A stretch of DNA of 64,000 bases from the NCBI RefSeq assembly GCF_023898315.1, contig NC_064622.1:179696178-179760177 (forward strand), read 5' to 3'. A model generated the notes under the pieces. The model did not search any database and had not been told where the DNA came from. It was given only the letters and a program-made list of their open reading frames with translations. Shown here in pieces: positions 20,390 to 32,626 of this stretch. The position numbers were made by a program, and so were the translations under genes. The stretch comes from Schistocerca nitens (taxonomy: Eukaryota; Arthropoda; Insecta; Orthoptera; Acrididae). Each line of letters starts with the position of its first letter. Position 1 is the stretch's first letter.

Positions 20390-21450
20390 CAGTCCAAAAG
20401 AAAAGCTGTAACTGTTTGTCTCCCAGAAGTCAAGACCTGGCCATATGCATAATCTCACAGTGCTGTGGAATCCAAAAGTTCTGGAGGAATAGTTGCCGAG
20501 CTCTGGAGCTGTTGTAGCTACGTGTCAGCTTGTAGCATAGATAAGATGTCGCGAGTTCGAATACATTCAGTGCTACATTTTTTAAAACGCAATTCTGCTC
20601 TCTGCTGAAGTTATCAATCTAATGGAACTTTGAACATAATTCCCTTCACTTCTCAACCCAAAGTAGTCGCATGTGGAAAAAGGACTAACTACTGTGACAT
20701 TTTGTTCTATTCAGGTTTAATAGACAGCAGGCAGCAGATACATCTCGAAGATGTGCAGGGAGAGCGCATCGTGCCATAATATGTCAGAAAAGTATTTTCT
20801 ACATTAGCCGTCGTGTGGTAGTGATATTTTAGTCTTCTTCAAACTTTGTTTGACAGCTTTAACTCAGAACAAGTTTTCTACATGCATGTAATCAATAAAC
20901 TGCATGTGCATTGTCAGACTGTCATAGGTAACATCAGAGAATTCGCATATATCGTTGATGATTAATGTCTCTCTCATGTTTACTATTGTTTTAACAACAC
21001 TAAAGGAAACCTTACGAAAATTGTGCACTGTATTATAAGAAATGAAATAAAACTAACCATGATAACCTTACGACGAAAGTATCTGTACACAAGCATGCCT
21101 CTATCGACACGAATTAGTAAAATACTACTCACTTAGATTTTGATTGGGTCTGTGTTTAATTGGTATGCTGTGTCATACTTAAGAGGGATGCAAATGTGGC
21201 ATTTCATAAATATAGTTACGTATTCCTAGAAACCCAAAATTCGCTTGTCAGCAGTGGAAAGAGGCGTTACCTGTTGTGCAGCATTGTAAGTTTTTCAACA
21301 TTGCACTATGAGCTGAAAGCATTTTCTTGCGATTTCCTTATTGATGTTTGATCTGACTGCTTGTAGCTCTTTCACAGAAGGGATAAAAACGTTACCAGTC
21401 AGTGAGACTGGAACTGCGAACCGTAAAAGACGCTGTTTCACAGGTCAGCA
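20390..21450 (+). repeat. Diverged internal copy of the element's left end
   Basis: Begins CAGTCCAAAAG, like the outer CAGTCTTAGAC, and contains CCTGGCCATATGCATAATCT against CCGGCCATATGCACAATCT at the outer end. A tRNA-like B box (CGAGTTCGAATAC) follows at about 20552. 20880-21450 then parallels 13500-14110 (shared GTGGCATTTCATA and CTGCTTGTAGCTCT words). This suggests a nested older element of the same family, running perhaps to the terminal repeat at 23951-24078. Confidence 0.6.
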
Positions 21451-22084
21451 CGTTACCACAGAGCTGGCGAGGAGGTATGGGTCTCAGCTTCCTATTACGA
21501 CGGCAATAGTAACTAGAACTCGTAAACCGCTATTTAAAGGTCGAGATTAGTTGCGATTTCCTCTTGCAACGACTTTCCTGGGCTGAAAACCGTAAATTTT
21601 CAATCTTTTGTTACCCTTCAAGCGATAATAACTCAGATTATTCAATGGAAATGACAGGTAAAATCAAGTGAACTTTGAGGCTTAATTCCGTGCACACCAG
21701 GAAGTAACTCGTCGATCACAGAGTTGCCAAACATACGTTGCCTTGTTGCCAAATCTCAGTTACAGTACCAGCAGGAAGAAGACGAACCGATGTGATCCTA
21801 CAGCGGTCTGGGAAGTGACCGTAGCTGGTGTCTCCATGTCGCGGCTGCTACGGCCTGGAATACGTAATGCGTCTGATTCGCTTTCTGTAACTAGGTTTAG
21901 GGACTGGAGCGTAGTTACTAATAATACTCAGAACTGACTGCAAACTGAGCATCATAAATCAGCAACTCTCATTGTTGTTTTTATATTTCTTTCGTAAGTG
22001 TACTCAAAACTAAGAAAGTCATTCACAGGCGTTTTCGTGCCTCGCCGATAGTCGAGCACAACATACAAATAAAAATAAAAAAGA

Positions 22085-22086
<2 letters not shown>
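21451..22086. other. Left-arm interior, nothing recognised
   Basis: No gene seen. The right-arm copy differs by single bases. Confidence 0.5.
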
Positions 22087-22180
<94 letters not shown>

Positions 22181-22182
22181 AA
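22087..22182 (+). repeat. Compound GT/GA microsatellite (left arm)
   Basis: A GT run passes into a GA run. The right-arm copy (about 26894-26990) differs in length by only about 2 bp. Serine/leucine- and histidine/threonine-rich frames across it are artefacts. Confidence 0.95.
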
Positions 22183-22254
22183 TAAAAAGCAATGAGGGAG
22201 AGTGTAAAAAATTGTTGTAAAGAAATTGAATCATGGTATTTAAAGAAATCTTTC

Positions 22255-22333
22255 ATTAAAATGACACGTTCCACATCATTACGAAATGTCGTATTCATGA
22301 TCTATGGAACAAGAGTTAATCTAATGTAATCTT
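22255..22333 (+). mobile_element. CR1-type LINE 3' tail, 5' truncated (left arm)
   Basis: GACACGTTCCACATCATTAC, GATCTATGGAACAAG and a tail of TAATCTAATG units match the 3' end of the LINE family at 46.0-51.17 kb (GACATGTTCCACATCC, AATCTAATCTA). The right-arm copy has one additional 10-bp tail unit. Confidence 0.75.
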
Positions 22334-22439
22334 CTCACATCATATTGATGATTAGCCATGAAGAGTCATGAATTACCGAAATTTTTGCCAATACCAGTAA
22401 CCAAATCTAAACTTGACAATAAAAGACGACAATTTTTGT

Positions 22440-23460
22440 AATAAACCGTGACTCCTATCAAGACCCTTTCGTCCCTGTTATCTAACCACGAAAGATGTCT
22501 GATATACCTCCATTCTGAAGTAACAAAGTGTGCATGCATTTAAAGATGAAGTGCATGATGTGAAGTTCTGTGACGGAGATACGAACCCAACACGTAATCC
22601 GATTGTTAACTAAGAAAAATCAAATGTTACGTATCGGTTTTTCTTACGAGCCGCTAGGTGTCTGAATCTAAAATAAGGATACAAACTTTTGTGCCTAAGC
22701 GACAATCGAACTGCACACCTACCGTGCATCCACGAATATAGCTTAAGTATCAGTTGCCTACTCATGAACAGTAAGATGTGTGCGTGTTTGACCAGAAATA
22801 ACGACACCTGTTGCGATTGTTGGCAACACATGAACAGACATTGAAATTGCGCGTTAATGTTCACTAGCAGGTGGGTGTGCACTTGATAAAGCTAGAAATG
22901 AAATTATGAATATTTTTGTACTGGATCAGGTTTCAGACCCACATACTTACCTTTGGAGGAGACCTAGAGAAGATTGCAGTCTTGGGAAAAGGAACGCAAT
23001 GACTGAACTACTGTTCCGAGAGAGTCAGATCCTCGAAAGAGGAGATACGAATTCGAATCACAGTCCAGCACCAAATTTTTAAACGTCTCTAGTTCAATCA
23101 AGTACAAGTAAAATAACAGCCCTGTCCCTTTAAATGGCTATCGGTTCATCAAATAAAATAAAATTTTCTAATGTAAGTAAGCTTACTGGCGACTGTATTT
23201 CTGGTTACCATGACTTCCGCTGTGTCATTTCCCAACGTAAACCGGCTCTGCCTAGTTGGTAATGAAGGAACGTGATGTTTAATGCGGATTCTGGATTATA
23301 ACGTCTTTCTCTTGAGGTTACCAGAGGTAAAATAAATCTGTTTGTGCCTCTTAAAAGTAAATGCCTGAACCCACGCATTGCACCTGTGATAGTTCGTTCC
23401 ACCAGACCATTGTGGCCACATTACCCAGCCACAGGAGTGTGCTGTAACGGATGATGTGCT
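22440..23460 (-). repeat. Array of diverged tRNA-like modules, block B (left arm)
   Basis: Homologous to block A: GATACGAACCCAACACGTAA parallels GATTCGAACCCGGAACCTAA, and TGGTAATGAAGGAACGTGAT near 23255 parallels TGGTAAAGAAGGAATATCAT near 19890. The terminal unit (minus strand about 23425-23350) has A-box-like ATGGTCTGGTGG and B-box-like GTGGGTTCAGGC. Blocks A and B are probably an old segmental duplication within the arm. Confidence 0.55.
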
Positions 23461-23733
23461 TAGCTTACAAAATTAGTCACCGGTGGAAAAAATGCGAGTC
23501 TATTAAATGGTCAAGTAGAAGCAAGCTTTTGACGCAGAGATTATGCTATTCTCATGTCAGCAGGATGTAAAGACTCTTCTAGGCATCATAGGCTGGATGT
23601 GAAGCCATTTTGATTTTTCACAAATTCAACAAATTTCTTAGTTCGAGAAAATCCACTGTGAAGCGTGAAGTTGCCGGATAATTCGATTATTACTGTTATT
23701 ATTAATATCATTTTATTCATACCGCCGCTGGAA
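23461..23733. other. Inner end of left arm, nothing recognised
   Basis: The inverted identity with the right arm runs to about 23738 and then fades within 20 bases. Confidence 0.5.
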
Positions 23734-23913
23734 CACGACCGTAGTCTTGAGGTAAAACGCGAGACCAGCTAATATGACGTCTGGCGACCGAAAGCACATA
23801 TCGACAAAATTTTTATCGCCCCGTTTCCTCTCGGTGCTGAAGCTATGAGTGTAATTCAAGCGAATCTACTATATAATATTATCTGGTCTTACCTCAAGTC
23901 TACGGTCGTAGTG
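23734..23913. repeat. Short inverted-repeat unit (MITE-like) at the inner breakpoint
   Basis: CGACCGTAGTCTTGAGGTAA (left, 23736-23755) pairs imperfectly with TTACCTCAAGTCTACGGTCG (23889-23908). The unit begins where arm identity stops, so it may mark the point from which the inverted copy was made. Confidence 0.6.
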
Positions 23914-25328
23914 AAGAGTAATGTACTAAGACTGGAGTCAAGACCTCCTCTGGGAAGTGCCGCAGTCTATATGTTGCCAGATCGAGCATATTGCCGGACA
24001 TAGATTTCTGAGAGGAGCACGACTGTATTGTCCACCTTACGTGAACGACTCGGCGGTCAATTTTTTGGTCTGAGACTGTATCTACAACACATATTGCACA
24101 CTGAAGACCCAGAAGAATTAAAAAAAAAAGTAGTTTATGAGAGCAACGTTAACCATAGCGTTCGAAGTATCCATAGTATTGTATACGTGTGTGTAAACGC
24201 CTTCCAATGACCACTCAAGGAAGACGAGGATACACAGTCTAGCTTCAATATTACAAATACGCCTCAGTTTGTGGATGAACTCAGACTTACGTTGATAATA
24301 ATTTTGAAACTTTAGCAGCACTGTACCCATTGGTGTTAAACTCGTTTTCAACCAATGATTCCCACAGCTACAGGGATACTGCTTGTGATATCTCTTAGAC
24401 AAAATACTTAAGCAGTTTTATCAGACGAAAAGATCAACCTGACACAAACTGTGGGACGTTTGTTTTACAACCTTCGTACCTGGATATTCAGCTTTTTCCT
24501 ATTTGAGATATCTGTGAACGTTGCTGCTTAAGACGATTTAAGCAGAAACTAAATTCCCTCAGCTTCGACAATGTTTAAAGAAATCGTGTTATCGGCACTA
24601 AATCGTGGTTTGTGAATTGTTTACCGGCCTTACTCTTCCGTATTTTGCCGGTTGGAAGGCGAAAGCATACTGAAAAATTTCACACAGAAATTACTGTTAC
24701 AGTGTACTTATGGAGCCAAATGAGTGAATTGCGTATTTTCCGGGGAGAAAGAGCACTGGCAAACAGTCTTCGCTACATTAGGTTATTTAAACTGGCGTCA
24801 CTCTGAGCTAGAATTAATGGTCAGCGACTAAGTGTAAGGTCAACGTTTCGGATGCGAGTTTTGCGACTGTGAAATACTTTCCTACATTATAGAAGCGAAT
24901 ATTAAATTTGAACTAATATTGCGAAAATTTTGTACTTGGACAGCTTAGAATGAAAATACTTCTGTTTATTGCAAAGGGAAACAATAGATTTTCTAAAACA
25001 CTGTCTGTCATACACAACTTGAAACAGGTCATGTCGACCAAATCATGTGGCAGAACTGACAGCAACGTATATCGGAAGGCAGTAAGATCTCTTGCCTTTT
25101 GGTTTGTCAGTACTCGATAGCCATTTCTAGGCGAAAGTAAATGAAGAAAGGCAGTGCGTTTGTGTTACCAAGTAACGTCTTCGTCAATTACTTTAGTTTT
25201 ATTGTAATCTACGAGTAATTGCTGGTGTTTGATATTAACATGAAAAGGATTCCGTAGACAGGGAAAGAACCAGTTCTAGGGAAACTACTTCTATAGTGAC
25301 CAAAAGGCATTCAATGATGTTCAAGCAC
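23739..25328. other. Unique spacer between the palindrome arms
   Basis: 1.59 kb with no gene. It holds the MITE-like unit and a diverged terminal repeat (23951-24078). The rest (24080-25328) is AT-rich and unrecognised. Confidence 0.7.
23951..24078 (-). repeat. Diverged terminal repeat of the same element family, in the spacer
   Basis: Read on the minus strand it begins CAGTCTCAGACCAAAAAATT, then GACCGCCGAGTCGTTCACGT, AGGTGGACAATAC, CCGGCAATATGCTCGATCTG, in the same order as the outer end. It is flanked by TA at 24079-24080. By eye it differs at roughly a fifth of positions, far more than the arms differ from each other. Confidence 0.75.
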
Positions 25329-25606
25329 TTGTGTTACAGCAGCGGTATGAATAAAATGATATTAATAATAACAGTAATAATCGAATTATCCGGCAACTTC
25401 ACGCTTCACAGTGGATTTTCTCGAACTAAGAAATTTGTTGAATTTGTGAAAAATCAAAATGGCTTCACATCCAGCCTATGATGCCTAGAAGAGTCTTTAC
25501 ATCCTGCTGACATGAGAATAGCATAATCTCTGCGTCAGAAGCTTGCTTCTACTTGACCATTTAATAGACTCGCATTTTTTCCACCGGTGACTAATTTTGT
25601 AAGCTA

Positions 25607-26627
25607 AGCACATCATCCGTTACAGCATACTCCTGTGGCTGGGTAATGTGGCCACAATGGTCTGGTGGAACGAACTATCACAGGTGCAATGCGTGGGTTC
25701 AGGCATTTACTTTTAAGAGGCACAAACAGATTTATTTTACCTCTGGTAACCTCAAGAGAAAGACGTTATAATCCAGAATCCGCATTAAACATCACGTTCC
25801 TTCATTACCAACTAGGCAGAGCCGGTTTACGTTGGGAAATGACACAGCGGAAGTCATGGTAACCAGAAATACAGTCGCCAGTAAGCTTACTTACATTAGA
25901 AAATTTTATTTTATTTGATGAACCGATAGCCATTTAAAGGGACAGGGCTGTTATTTTACTTGTACTTGATTGAACTAGAGACGTTTAAAAATTTGGTGCT
26001 GGACTGTGATTCGAATTCGTATCTCCTCTTTCGAGGATCTGACTCTCTCGGAACAGTAGTTCAGTCATTTCGTTCCTTTTTCCAAGACTGCAATCTTCTC
26101 TAGGTCTCCTCCAAAGGTAAGTATGTGGGTCTGAAACCTGATCCAGTACAAAAATATTCATAATTTCATTTCTAGCTTTATCAAGTGCACACCCACCTGC
26201 TAGTGAACATTAACGCGCAATTTCAATGTCTGTTCATGTGTTGCCAACAATCGCAACAGGTGTCGTTATTTCTGGTCAAACACGCACACATCTTACTGTT
26301 CATGAGTAGGCAACTGATACTTAAGCTATATTCGTGGATGCACGGTAGGTGTGCAGTTCGATTGTCGCTTAGGCACAAAAGTTTGTATCCTTATTTTAGA
26401 TTCAGACACCTAGCGGCTCGTAAGAAAAACCGATACGTAACATTTGATTTTTCTTAGTTAACAATCGGATTACGTGTTGGGTTCGTATCTCCGTCACAGA
26501 ACTTCACATCATGCACTTCATCTTTAAATGCATGCACACTTTGTTACTTCAGAATGGAGGTATATCAGACATCTTTCGTGGTTAGATAACAGGGACGAAA
26601 GGGTCTTGATAGGAGTCACGGTTTATT
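25607..26627 (+). repeat. tRNA-like module array, block B (right arm)
   Basis: Inverted copy of 22440-23460, differing by a few bases (for example near 26070). Confidence 0.55.
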
Positions 26628-26735
26628 ACAAAAATTGTCGTCTTTTATTGTCAAGTTTAGATTTGGTTACTGGTATTGGCAAAAATTTCGGTAATTCATG
26701 ACTCTTCATGGCTAATCATCAATATGATGTGAGAA

Positions 26736-26822
26736 GATTACATTAGATTACATTAGATTAACTCTTGTTCCATAGATCATGAATACGACATTTCGTAATG
26801 ATGTGGAACGTGTCATTTTAAT
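26736..26822 (-). mobile_element. CR1-type LINE 3' tail (right arm) with an extra tail unit
   Basis: Same truncated LINE end as 22255-22333. The tail here reads GATTACATTA repeated once more, a 10-bp expansion private to this arm. Confidence 0.75.
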
Positions 26823-26893
26823 GAAAGATTTCTTTAAATACCATGATTCAATTTCTTTACAACAATTTTTTACACTCTCCCTCATTGCTTTTT

Positions 26894-26896
26894 ATT

Positions 26897-26990
<94 letters not shown>
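26894..26990 (-). repeat. Compound TC/AC microsatellite (right arm)
   Basis: Partner of 22087-22182, about 2 bp different in length. Confidence 0.95.
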
Positions 26991-27624
26991 TCTTTTTTAT
27001 TTTTATTTGTATGTTGTGCTCGACTATCGGCGAGGCACGAAAACGCCTGTGAATGACTTTCTTAGTTTTGAGTACACTTACGAAAGAAATATAAAAACAA
27101 CAATGAGAGTTGCTGATTTATGATGCTCAGTTTGCAGTCAGTTCTGAGTATTATTAGTAACTACGCTCCAGTCCCTAAACCTAGTTACAGAAAGCGAATC
27201 AGACGCATTACGTATTCCAGGCCGTAGCAGCCGCGACATGGAGACACCAGCTACGGTCACTTCCCAGACCGCTGTAGGATCACATCGGTTCGTCTTCTTC
27301 CTGCTGGTACTGTAACTGAGATTTGGCAACAAGGCAACGTATGTTTGGCAACTCTGTGATCGACGAGTTACTTCCTGGTGTGCACGGAATTAAGCCTCAA
27401 AGTTCACTTGATTTTACCTGTCATTTCCATTGAATAATCTGAGTTATTATCGCTTGAAGGGTAACAAAAGATTGAAAATTTACGGTTTTCAGCCCAGGAA
27501 AGTCGTTGCAAGAGGAAATCGCAACTAATCTCGACCTTTAAATAGCGGTTTACGAGTTCTAGTTACTATTGCCGTCGTAATAGGAAGCTGAGACCCATAC
27601 CTCCTCGCCAGCTCTGTGGTAACC

Positions 27625-28685
27625 TGCTGACTTGTGAAACAGCGTCTTTTACGGTTCGCAGTTCCAGTCTCACTGACTGGTAACGTTTTTATCCCTTCTG
27701 TGAAAGAGCTACAAGCAGTCAGATCAAACATCAATAAGGAAATCGCAAGAAAATGCTTTCAGCTCATAGTGCAATGTTGAAAAACTTACAATGCTGCACA
27801 ACAGGTAACGCCTCTTTCCACTGCTGACAAGCGAATTTTGGGTTTCTAGGAATACGTAACTATATTTATGAAATGCCACATTTGCATCCCTCTTAAGTAT
27901 GACACAGCATACCAATTAAACACAGACCCAATCAAAATCTAAGTGAGTAGTATTTTACTAATTCGTGTCGATAGAGGCATGCTTGTGTACAGATACTTTC
28001 GTCGTAAGGTTATCATGGTTAGTTTTATTTCATTTCTTATAATACAGTGCACAATTTTCGTAAGGTTTCCTTTAGTGTTGTTAAAACAATAGTAAACATG
28101 AGAGAGACATTAATCATCAACGATATATGCGAATTCTCTGATGTTACCTATGACAGTCTGACAATGCACATGCAGTTTATTGATTACATGCATGTAGAAA
28201 ACTTGTTCTGAGTTAAAGCTGTCAAACAAAGTTTGAAGAAGACTAAAATATCACTACCACACGACGGCTAATGTAGAAAATACTTTTCTGACATATTATG
28301 GCACGATGCGCTCTCCCTGCACATCTTCGAGATGCATCTGCTGCCTGCTGTCTATTAAACCTGAATAGAACAAAATGTCACAGTAGTTAGTCCTTTTTCC
28401 ACATGCGACTACTTTGGGTTGAGAAGTGAAGGGAATTATGTTCAAAGTTCCATTAGATTGATAACTTCAGCAGAGAGCAGAATTGCGTTTTAAAAAATGT
28501 AGCACTGAATGTATTCGAACTCGCGACATCTTATCTATGCTACAAGCTGACACGTAGCTACAACAGCTCCAGAGCTCGGCAACTATTCCTCCAGAACTTT
28601 TGGATTCCACAGCACTGTGAGATTATGCATATGGCCAGGTCTTGACTTCTGAGAGACAAACAGTTACAGCTTTTCTTTTGGACTG
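27625..28685 (-). repeat. Diverged internal copy of element end (right arm)
   Basis: Inverted partner of 20390-21450. Single-base differences exist (e.g. near 27630 and 28650). Confidence 0.6.
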
Positions 28686-28964
28686 AACGACGTTTTCTAG
28701 TAACAGATAGCGCAATAGAAAGCTCAAGTGGAAAGGAACACTTCCTATTTAAACTTCTGCCTCCTACACTGTTGGCAGTTGTGTGTAGGTGGCAGTTACG
28801 TGATTTTATTTCTGTGATTACAAAATAGTCGAATGTATGCACTGGGTAGGCGAGGCAGCTAGTTCATGGTGATTCGGTCAACCAAGTAAATGAATTTACT
28901 GAACATGCTGCAAATTACTACAGGGAGCCTGTGTGTCAGAATTTTCATCCAGTGTGGCGCAACT

Positions 28965-30385
28965 GCGTTACGATAGAAAAATGACTCGCAGAGAAGAGGA
29001 TTTCGTGGTCTGTTGGACGGATGGTAGGTTGTTATACCTATGGTCTGGGTTCGATTCCCACTTCTGTCAATGATTTTAGATAGGGAGAGACAGATTCCAT
29101 TCTCTCCTGGCTACACCAAGTGAAGGAGATATATTGGCTGCGTGGTCTGGAAATTCACATTAAAGATGATATTCCTTCTTTACCAAGTAGACGGTAGGTT
29201 GAACCACAATAAAGTCTGGAGTGGCGACATGTAGAAACTCTATCACCAGTAACCTTTCTTATACTAGTTATTTATTTCAAGTGACGACACAAACGCTATG
29301 TATGGTCACAGGACACTTATTCCATCTTTTATTTGAGCTTCTGTATGTCGATAAAATTGGTTCTGAACTGGGAATGCAACTCAGACCGCCCTTAACGCGG
29401 AATTTGGTCCCTTCGTGGCAATACAGCTCGGCTACAATTTGTTGTTTGTTCAAAACTGCAGATTCCTCAACACCTTCACATATTACGCGTGAATGGGATC
29501 GAATTCTGGCCCGGCACTAAAGATTTAATTAGGTGTTCTCATGCTAGAGCTTGATAATACATATCTGTTGGTGGATAATAATTTCGATTTTTAATGTATT
29601 TTCATTCGCTGTCAACACTAACGATATCTGACGTTTTTAACTCCCAGTGAGACACAGAACTATTTGCGAGATGACTGTAAGTTCAAGATGCTATTCTGAG
29701 CAGCTGGTGGAGAAAAATTCGGTAGCTGACGTCTCTTTGTGTGTAGTCAACAACGATATGTGTGGGGCTCTATTCCCAGTGAGCGCTGAACTCTTCGTCA
29801 TATTATTTCAGTTCAAACATGCTCACATGTCACTGCTGGTGCAACAAACCCATATTTAACGTTCGTTTTCTCTAGAATATAACAGCGATAGGTGCCGGGT
29901 TGGAGTCCTGGGAAGGAAAAAATTAATGTTTCGTCTCGTCATTTCAGTTAAAACATCTAGCTACTGCCGCGAAATTCCGATATGTCACATTTGACTGTGC
30001 TTCGATAGCAATCCGATTAGGTTCCGGGTTCGAATCCGTGTCCAACACACAGCTTTACCTCACGGCATTTCAAGTAAGTTACTTGTGAAGAAGCAATATT
30101 TAACATCTCTCGTAGTTCGTTAACAGGGACAATAGATGCTGGGTAGGAATTCGAGTCTGTTAAAAATGTTTGCGTTATGCAATTTAAAGTTGATATTTGC
30201 TAACTGATACTGTCTAAAATCGAGGTATATCACTCTCTGTATGCATAATCAGGAATGACTGTTAGTTTCCGTCAGTCACGAAATCTTTGCTTAGTCTGCA
30301 TGAGCTGGGTTTGAATCCATATGCAGAACAAGACGGTTCGTCGTGTCATTTAATGTTCATACATATTCTCAACTAGCTGCTCGTG
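28965..30385 (+). repeat. tRNA-like module array, block A (right arm)
   Basis: Inverted partner of 18690-20110. In this orientation the cores read as plus-strand B boxes (GGGTTCGATTCCC at about 29047, GGGTTCGAATCC at about 30027). Confidence 0.6.
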
Positions 30386-30444
30386 AATAACTTAAATTTT
30401 TAATGTCATTTTGTGTTAAATAGTTCAAATGGTTCATATGGCAA

Positions 30445-30642
30445 GCCGGCCGGAGTGGCCGTGCGGTTCTGGGCGCTACAGTCTGGAACCGCGCGACCGC
30501 TACGGTCGCAGGTTCGAGTCCTGTCTCGGACATGGTGTGTCTGAGGTCCTTAGGCTAGTTAGGTTTAAGTAGTTCTAAGTTCTAGCGGACTGATAACCTC
30601 AGAAGTTAAGTCCCATAGTGCTCAGAGCCATTAGAACCATTT
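30445..30642 (+). mobile_element. SINE-1 copy (right arm, shared)
   Basis: Partner of 18433-18630, same flanks in inverted order. Confidence 0.93.
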
Positions 30643-31041
30643 CTGAAGTATACGAGTATTTACGAACAGTACAAGCAGGATTGCAGCGAACTGATCACTT
30701 AGTGCAACATGGAGTACCTGTGTAATTAGTCATTCCAGCTGCATATCTGAGGGTAAGATTTGTTAAGCATTTCATTGCAGAATTAATGTAATATCCGCAC
30801 GATAACCTCTGCAGTCATACTTTATTAGGAGCCCGCGATTGGAGTACCATGTTCGTTAAATCGGATTACTCAAGCTGAGGCCAAATAAAGACAAGCGACG
30901 ACGCCACAACACTATCTTTACTTAAGTAGGTAGTCAGCGCTAAAGTATGTGCGCCACCATTAACGTTACTGTAAGCAGTTTGACAACGTAACACCACCAC
31001 AACTACTGACAACCTGAACCATTATCATCACGCAGTTGTGA

Positions 31042-31218
31042 CAAATGGTTCAAATGGCTCTGAGCACTATGGGACTCAACATCTGTGGTCATAAGTCCAC
31101 TAGAACTTAGAACTACTTAAACCTAACTAACCTAAGGACATCACACACATCCATGCCCGAGGCAGGATTCGAACCTGCGACCGTAGCAGTCGCGCGGTTC
31201 CTGACTGAGCGCCTAGAA
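31042..31218 (-). mobile_element. SINE-1 copy, truncated (right arm, shared)
   Basis: Partner of 17857-18033 with the same CGCAGTTGTGA target duplication. Confidence 0.93.
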
Positions 31219-31313
31219 CGCAGTTGTGACTCTCAGTGATTACAGGTTACTGATGTTTGTCAAGAATAGCGGAAAGCGCCTCTGAAGTTCCATTTGCATT
31301 ACGACTAGCACGT

Positions 31314-31512
31314 GGCCGGCCGCGGTGGTCTAGCGGTTCTAGGCGCTCAGTCCGGAACCACGCGACTGCTACGGTCGCAGGTTCGAATCCTGACTCGGGC
31401 ATGGATGTGTGTGATGTCCTTAGAACTACTTAAACCTAAGTAACCTAAGTTCTAGGGGACTGATGACCACAGATGTTAAGTCCAATAGTGCTCAGAACCA
31501 TTTGAACCATTT
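31314..31512 (+). mobile_element. SINE-1 copy with micro-inversion (right arm, shared)
   Basis: Partner of 17563-17761, carrying the same inverted 22-bp segment. Confidence 0.92.
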
Positions 31513-32425
31513 TACTAGGACGGGGAGAATGCTAAATAACAGTAATAGGTCACCCAGCGAAGAGTAGAGTCCACGTATTGTCTGAAGTTCTTGCAGTTTG
31601 ATATAATGCAGTTCCCGATAGTTTCACACTAACGGGTTCTTTTGGCTATCGAAATACTCATATGGGAATCATAAAAGTGGAATTGCTAGATCACCCAACT
31701 ACCTTAATAACACCTCATTCTGGATTGAATACGACTCGGAAAGCGACGTTAATTTGACGTTTTCATCCATCTCCTGACGTCTCACTGAATGAAGTCTGAA
31801 GTGCACGCACAGTTGTGTTGCCTGCCGCAAGGATTCTGTGAAGTGTTGTGGCAGCTGGCAGTCATTGCTGAATACACACATGTGCAAATAACCTCACTGC
31901 TCTAGCGGAACTCGTCTTTGTTGCATTTTTTCCATACGGTAATTAGCACAATAACATAAGGCTTGTTCTGCTGAAGAACTTGATGCCCACAAGTCCTTAA
32001 ATAATAATCTCCTAGCGGGAGGAATAAATACATGAAAGGAAACAGACTGTTGGATGAAAGAATGGACAGCTCCCGGCTTTTGGCGTTTCCGATAGCGCCT
32101 ACGATAAGAATCTGGTGTCATATTATGCTTCAGAACTCTAAACTGTTTATTTTTTTACTTAATACTAAAACAAAAGTTGTGATATGAGACGAGGAAATGA
32201 CTTATATGCTTCTCAGGAACTTTAGTTTTTCGTGTTTATTTTCTCACTTCATATTAAAACAAGGGCGTTAATATGAGAAGAGGAAATGAAATATACGCTT
32301 CCAAGACATAATATTTCCTTGTGTGCTATTACTGCAAACATGAAAGCCCTGCAGTTAATTTTTGTATGTTGGATAAGTTTTGATATCACCTCACATTCCT
32401 TTGTGACAAGGTTCCTATTGTCTTG

Positions 32426-32626
32426 CCGGCCGAAGTGGCCGTGCGGTTAAAGGCGCTGCAGTCTGGAACCGCAAGACCGCTACGGTCGCAGGTTCGAATC
32501 CTGCCTCGGGCATGGATGTTTGTGATGTCCTTAGGTTCGTTAGGTTTAACTAGTTCTAAGTTCTAGGGGACTAATGACCTCAGCAGTTGAGTCCCATAGT
32601 GCTCAGAGCCATTTGAACCATTTGAA
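32426..32626 (+). mobile_element. SINE-1 insertion private to the right arm, 12-bp TSD
   Basis: A complete 201-bp SINE-1 between two copies of CCTATTGTCTTG (32414-32425 and 32627-32638). The left arm has the uninterrupted site at 16651-16662. It accounts exactly for the 213-base shift between arms. It inserted after the inverted duplication. Confidence 0.97.

Larger units (their letters stand above)
11988..23738 (+). repeat. Left arm of the giant inverted repeat
   Basis: Complementary positions add to 49400 at the outer end, 49192 near 12.2-13.1 kb, 49288 from 13.3 to 16.6 kb, 49075 from 16.7 to 22.0 kb and 49067 inside 22.3 kb. Each step corresponds to one indel between the arms. The larger indels are additions or losses in the right arm relative to this one. 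This arm holds three SINE-1 copies that the right arm shares. Confidence 0.93.

Noticed and set aside
22019-27123. Serine/leucine and histidine/threonine repeat proteins
   Set aside because: Translated GT/GA microsatellite in each arm.
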